From Rahnella inusitata (GTDB lineage Bacteria; Pseudomonadota; Gammaproteobacteria; Enterobacterales; Enterobacteriaceae): a DNA stretch of 64,000 nucleotides. Numbering within the stretch: the first letter of the stretch is position 1; every line of letters begins with the position of its first letter. Location: positions 62,001-126,000 of the forward strand of contig NZ_JYDE01000004.1 in NCBI RefSeq assembly GCF_003263515.1, in the 5' to 3' direction. The notes beneath the pieces are model-generated. The model saw nothing but the letters and a program-made list of their open reading frames with translations, made no database searches and had not been told where the DNA came from. Below are positions 61,022 through 64,000 of the stretch, piece after piece. The position numbers and the translations under genes were made by a program.

Positions 61022-61675
61022 TTAATCGGCCAGATGTTGCAGCAGGCTTTCCAGACGCTGTTTCAGCTCAGCAACTTCGGCCTCCAGCGTTTCAACCCGC
61101 GCTGCCAGACCTGACTCTTCGGACACGGTGGCATAGGACGGCTCTTCGGTCGCGCTGGCCACATTGCTCACTTCGCCGCTGAACAGATGCATAAACCGGC
61201 TTTCGCGTTTACCTGGCTCACGCGCCAGCCGCACGCAGAACGGGCCGTCTTCGCGGACGGTCAGTTTTGTGAGGGTTTGTTCAACGTCGGCGACGTCGGC
61301 AAAATCATGCAAACGGTTGGTGCGGGTACGCAGTTCGCCCGGCGTTTGCGCGCCACGCAGCAGCAACGTGGTCACCACGGCGACTTCCTGCGGGGAAAAT
61401 TTGAGATTACCGAATTCGGAATTACAGAAACGATGCTCGTACTTCATGGTGCGCGAACCGCTCAGGGTGCGGATGATGTGTTTGCGCAGCAGCAAATCCA
61501 GCGTTTGCTGAACGTCGCTTTCGCTGAGCTCCATCACCGGTTCCCGGTTGGTTTTCTGGTTGCAGGCGGTGGTCAATCCGTTGAGAGTCATCGGATATTG
61601 CTCTGGCGTCGTGAGCTGTTTTTCCAGCAAACAGCCCACCACACGGGCCTCCCGGGCACTGAGTTCATGTTTCAT
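61022..61675 (-). CDS. yceH: YceH, DUF480 winged-helix protein
   Basis: A 217-residue protein (E. coli 215) with two winged-helix domains. [29 protein letters not shown], read in parts, and [17 protein letters not shown] are the DUF480 signature. A C-terminal coiled coil ([21 protein letters not shown]) suggests dimerisation. AAGGAG precedes the ATG. Function is unknown; linkage to rimJ and mviM is conserved. Confidence 0.95.
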   Translation of the reverse strand: MKHELSAREARVVGCLLEKQLTTPEQYPMTLNGLTTACNQKTNREPVMELSESDVQQTLDLLLRKHIIRTLSGSRTMKYEHRFCNSEFGNLKFSPQEVAVVTTLLLRGAQTPGELRTRTNRLHDFADVADVEQTLTKLTVREDGPFCVRLAREPGKRESRFMHLFSGEVSNVASATEEPSYATVSEESGLAARVETLEAEVAELKQRLESLLQHLAD

Positions 61676-61685
61676 CTTGCTCTCC

Positions 61686-62273
61686 TTATCGGGACGGGGG
61701 TGTCCATTCTCGCCAGGTTAACGCAGTCAGTACGTGATCTTGCCATTTACCGTCGATCAGTAAATAGTCTTTCGCGTACCCTTCACGCTCGAAACCGAGA
61801 CGCTCCAGCAACTGACCGCTGCGTTTATTGTGCGGCATGTAATTGGCCATAATACGGTGCATTTTTTGCTGACGTTGCATATAACGGATCAGCGACTGCA
61901 AAGCCTCCAGCATCAGCCCCTGCCCCTGCCACTCCTGACCCAGCGAATAACCGAGGAAACAGGCGTGGAATGAGCCGCGTAATACATTGCTGAAATTCGC
62001 CACGCCCATTACACGATTTTCATCAGGATCGAGCAAAATAAAATAATAAGCGCTGCCCTGTTTCTGCATTTCGGTAATTAAGCTCAGACGTGCCTGCCAA
62101 CCTGAAGGATAGCAATGGCTTTCGTCCCTGACCGGCTCCCAAGGTTTGAGAAATGCCCGGTTCTCCGCATAGTACTCCGCCAGCCGGTGCGCATCGCGAT
62201 CGTGCACCAGTCGCAGAACCATCCGGTCAGTGGTAAGCCGTACCTTAGGCACGGCAGATTTATAGCCAAACAT
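61686..62273 (-). CDS. rimJ: Ribosomal protein S5-alanine N-acetyltransferase
   Basis: RimJ, 195 residues (E. coli 194), a GNAT acetyltransferase that modifies the N-terminal Ala of S5. The ATG at 62273 ([19 protein letters not shown]) has a GGAGG six bases upstream; a five-codon longer frame is not conserved. [16 protein letters not shown] and [13 protein letters not shown] (acetyl-CoA Q-x-x-G-x-G/A) are visible. It heads a tight three-gene unit. Confidence 0.96.
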   Translation of the reverse strand: MFGYKSAVPKVRLTTDRMVLRLVHDRDAHRLAEYYAENRAFLKPWEPVRDESHCYPSGWQARLSLITEMQKQGSAYYFILLDPDENRVMGVANFSNVLRGSFHACFLGYSLGQEWQGQGLMLEALQSLIRYMQRQQKMHRIMANYMPHNKRSGQLLERLGFEREGYAKDYLLIDGKWQDHVLTALTWREWTPPSR

Positions 62274-62485
62274 CCCTTCCCTCCACATCCCGCATGGGTC
62301 GATAAATAGAATTTATAGGAAACCATAAAACATGCCTAATTCTGCCAGTCAGAACGCGGCTTGACGATAAAAAAATATTATCTATAGCGCCCTATCTAAA
62401 TGCCTGTTTCCGGTTCAGACTGGAACGGTCTTTTCCCCTTTCTGTATCCGCCGGACGGGATACAAATAATCGCTCATGGTGAAGC

Positions 62486-63691
62486 ATGTCTCTGGTATCA
62501 CAAGCTCGGAGCTTGGGTAAGTATTTTCTGTTATTAGACAACGCGCTGGTTATTTTAGGCTTTTTCGTAGTTTTTCCATTGATCTCGATTCGATTTGTTG
62601 ATCAGCTGGGATGGGCCGCGATGATCGTCGGTCTGGCGCTGGGTGTCCGGCAGTTAACGCAACAGGGATTAGGGATATTTGGCGGTGCTATCGCCGACCG
62701 CTTCGGCGCCAAGCCCATGATCATCACCGGCATGCTGTTACGCGCTGCCGGTTTCGCCACCATGGCAATGGCCGACCAGCCGTGGATTTTAATCTGCTCG
62801 TGTATTCTCTCCGGTCTTGGCGGCACGCTGTTCGACCCGCCACGCACTGCGCTTGTCATCAAACTCACCCGCCCGCATGAACGCAGCCGCTTTTTCTCGC
62901 TGATGATGATGCAGGACAGCGCCGGTGCGGTGATTGGCGCGCTGATCGGCAGCTGGCTGCTGCAATATGATTTCCACTACGTCTGCTGGGCCGGTGCCGC
63001 CATCTTTGTTCTGGCCGCTGCCTGCAACGCCTGGTTGTTGCCCGCCTACCGGATTTCCACGATGCGTACGCCGATGCGTGAAGGCATGATGCGGGTTCTG
63101 CGCGATCGCCGTTTTCTGGCTTACGTGCTGACGCTCACCGGTTATTACATGCTAACCGTGCAGGTCATGCTGATGTTGCCGATTGCGGTAAACGACGTCG
63201 CGGGCAGTCCGTCAGCGGTGAAATGGATGTATGCCATCGAAGCCGTGCTTTCTCTGACCTTGCTCTATCCGATTGCACGCTGGAGTGAAAAACGTTTCCG
63301 CCTCGAGCAGCGCCTGATGTTTGGCCTGCTTATCATGACGCTCAGCCTGCTGCCGGTCGGGTTGGTGACGTCTATCAACCCGCTGTTGTTGCTCATCGGC
63401 TTCTTCTATATCGGCTCCGTCATCGCGGAACCGGCGCGTGAGACGCTGAGCGCATCACTGGCCGACGCCCGCGCACGCGGCAGTTATATGGGTTTCAGCC
63501 GTCTGGGGCTGGCACTCGGCGGCGTCATTGGTTATACCGGCGGAGGCTGGATGTATGACACCGGTCGCGCCCTCGAACTGCCTGAATTACCCTGGTTTTT
63601 ACTCGGTGTTGTCGGGTTCATCACTCTTACCGGGTTGTACTGGCAATTTAATCTTCGCCGCATCGAACCGGCGATGCTCAGCGGCAATTAG
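62486..63691 (+). CDS. mdtH: Multidrug efflux MFS transporter MdtH
   Basis: A 401-residue major facilitator (E. coli 402) with 12 helices. The motif A loop is [13 protein letters not shown] after helix 2; [31 protein letters not shown], read in parts, is nearly identical to MdtH. E. coli overexpression confers modest quinolone resistance. It is divergent from rimJ, as in E. coli. Confidence 0.95.
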   Translation: MSLVSQARSLGKYFLLLDNALVILGFFVVFPLISIRFVDQLGWAAMIVGLALGVRQLTQQGLGIFGGAIADRFGAKPMIITGMLLRAAGFATMAMADQPWILICSCILSGLGGTLFDPPRTALVIKLTRPHERSRFFSLMMMQDSAGAVIGALIGSWLLQYDFHYVCWAGAAIFVLAAACNAWLLPAYRISTMRTPMREGMMRVLRDRRFLAYVLTLTGYYMLTVQVMLMLPIAVNDVAGSPSAVKWMYAIEAVLSLTLLYPIARWSEKRFRLEQRLMFGLLIMTLSLLPVGLVTSINPLLLLIGFFYIGSVIAEPARETLSASLADARARGSYMGFSRLGLALGGVIGYTGGGWMYDTGRALELPELPWFLLGVVGFITLTGLYWQFNLRRIEPAMLSGN

Positions 63692-63702
63692 TCTGCTTAT
63701 TA

Positions 63703-63730
63703 AAACGGCGGTCACAGTATCGCCGTTTGA
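63703..63730 (+). terminator. Likely terminator of mdtH
   Basis: AAACGGCG and CGCCGTTT form eight perfect pairs around a ten-base loop, 12 bases past the mdtH stop. The U-run is limited to the stem's TTT. Confidence 0.65.
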
Positions 63731-63846
63731 TCTCGCTACCATCTATACCCATACTGGTTTTAACACATCGATAAAATCCGAACCTACATCCGGCAATTTT
63801 CACGCACCCTACAGGTCAACGCCGGCGAAAACAGGAGCTATGAAAT

Positions 63847-64000
63847 ATGAAACTTTACGTTTACGAACATTGCCCTTTTTGCGTTAAAGCACGCATGATT
63901 TTCGGTCTGAAGAACATTCCCGTTGAGATCAAAGTCCTGCTTAACGACGACGAGAAAACCCCGATTTCGATGGTGGGTAAAAAGATGGTGCCGATCCTGC
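63847..64000 (+). CDS. grxB: Glutaredoxin 2, 5' part (cut by window edge)
   Basis: The first 51 codons of GrxB. MKLYVYEHCPFCVKARM contains the redox motif CPFC (CPYC in E. coli Grx2), and GKKMVPIL begins the cis-Pro region typical of the GST-like glutaredoxin. GGAG lies nine bases before the ATG. It reduces glutathione-mixed disulfides in the cytoplasm. Linkage to mdtH is the E. coli order. Confidence 0.93.
   Translation, partial: MKLYVYEHCPFCVKARMIFGLKNIPVEIKVLLNDDEKTPISMVGKKMVPIL

Overview
The window is a chromosomal segment of a gammaproteobacterium of the order Enterobacterales. The backbone genes and their order (yegH / asmA-dcd-udk-mrp / metG; ruvC-ruvAB-yebC-nudB-aspS; yecD-yecE-yecN-cmoAB-cutC-yecM-argS; murJ-mviM-yceH-rimJ-mdtH-grxB) are close to E. 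coli but compacted, with different accessory inserts. This suggests a Yersiniaceae-type genome such as Rahnella, Ewingella or Rouxiella. That placement is inference; no 16S or typing gene is present.

Region 1 (1-11000) is the distal end of an O-antigen locus read on the minus strand. A galU-like gene and an approximately 900-base AT-rich leader with a JUMPstart/ops element (RfaH recruitment) precede a WecA-type initiating transferase and rmlBDAC (dTDP-L-rhamnose). A 36-base palindrome follows, then AT-rich, tightly packed wzx, glycosyltransferase, wzy and two more glycosyltransferase genes, the last cut by the window edge.

Region 2 (11400-20030) is housekeeping: yegH, asmA, dcd, udk, mrp, metG and a DUF1127 gene. 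Region 3 (20200-36070) is accessory metabolism. It holds MocR and LysR regulators, a five-gene unit joining a peptide-type ABC importer to a CocE/NonD serine hydrolase, a secreted protein built of two tandem repeats, an HxlR-controlled SDR/FAH pair with twin operators, an uncharacterised membrane-protein pair, and ansP. Region 4 (36300-42370) is a beta-glucoside operon, bglF-bglA-OprB-type porin-bglG, with a textbook RAT/terminator antitermination site.

Region 5 (42560-43210) is the most unusual part. A strong promoter, a c4-like antisense RNA with visible folding and two complementary target sites, and a 26-codon leader ORF are translationally coupled to a Ner-like DNA-binding protein. This is the immunity architecture of phages P1 and P4, sitting alone between bgl and ruvB with no prophage genes.

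Region 6 (43300-64000) is conserved core: Holliday-junction processing with a LexA box that doubles as a terminator-like hairpin, tRNA modification and charging (aspS, argS, cmoAB), peptidoglycan lipid II flippase murJ, rimJ, mdtH and the 5' part of grxB. Two small uncharacterised genes lie between cmoB and cutC.
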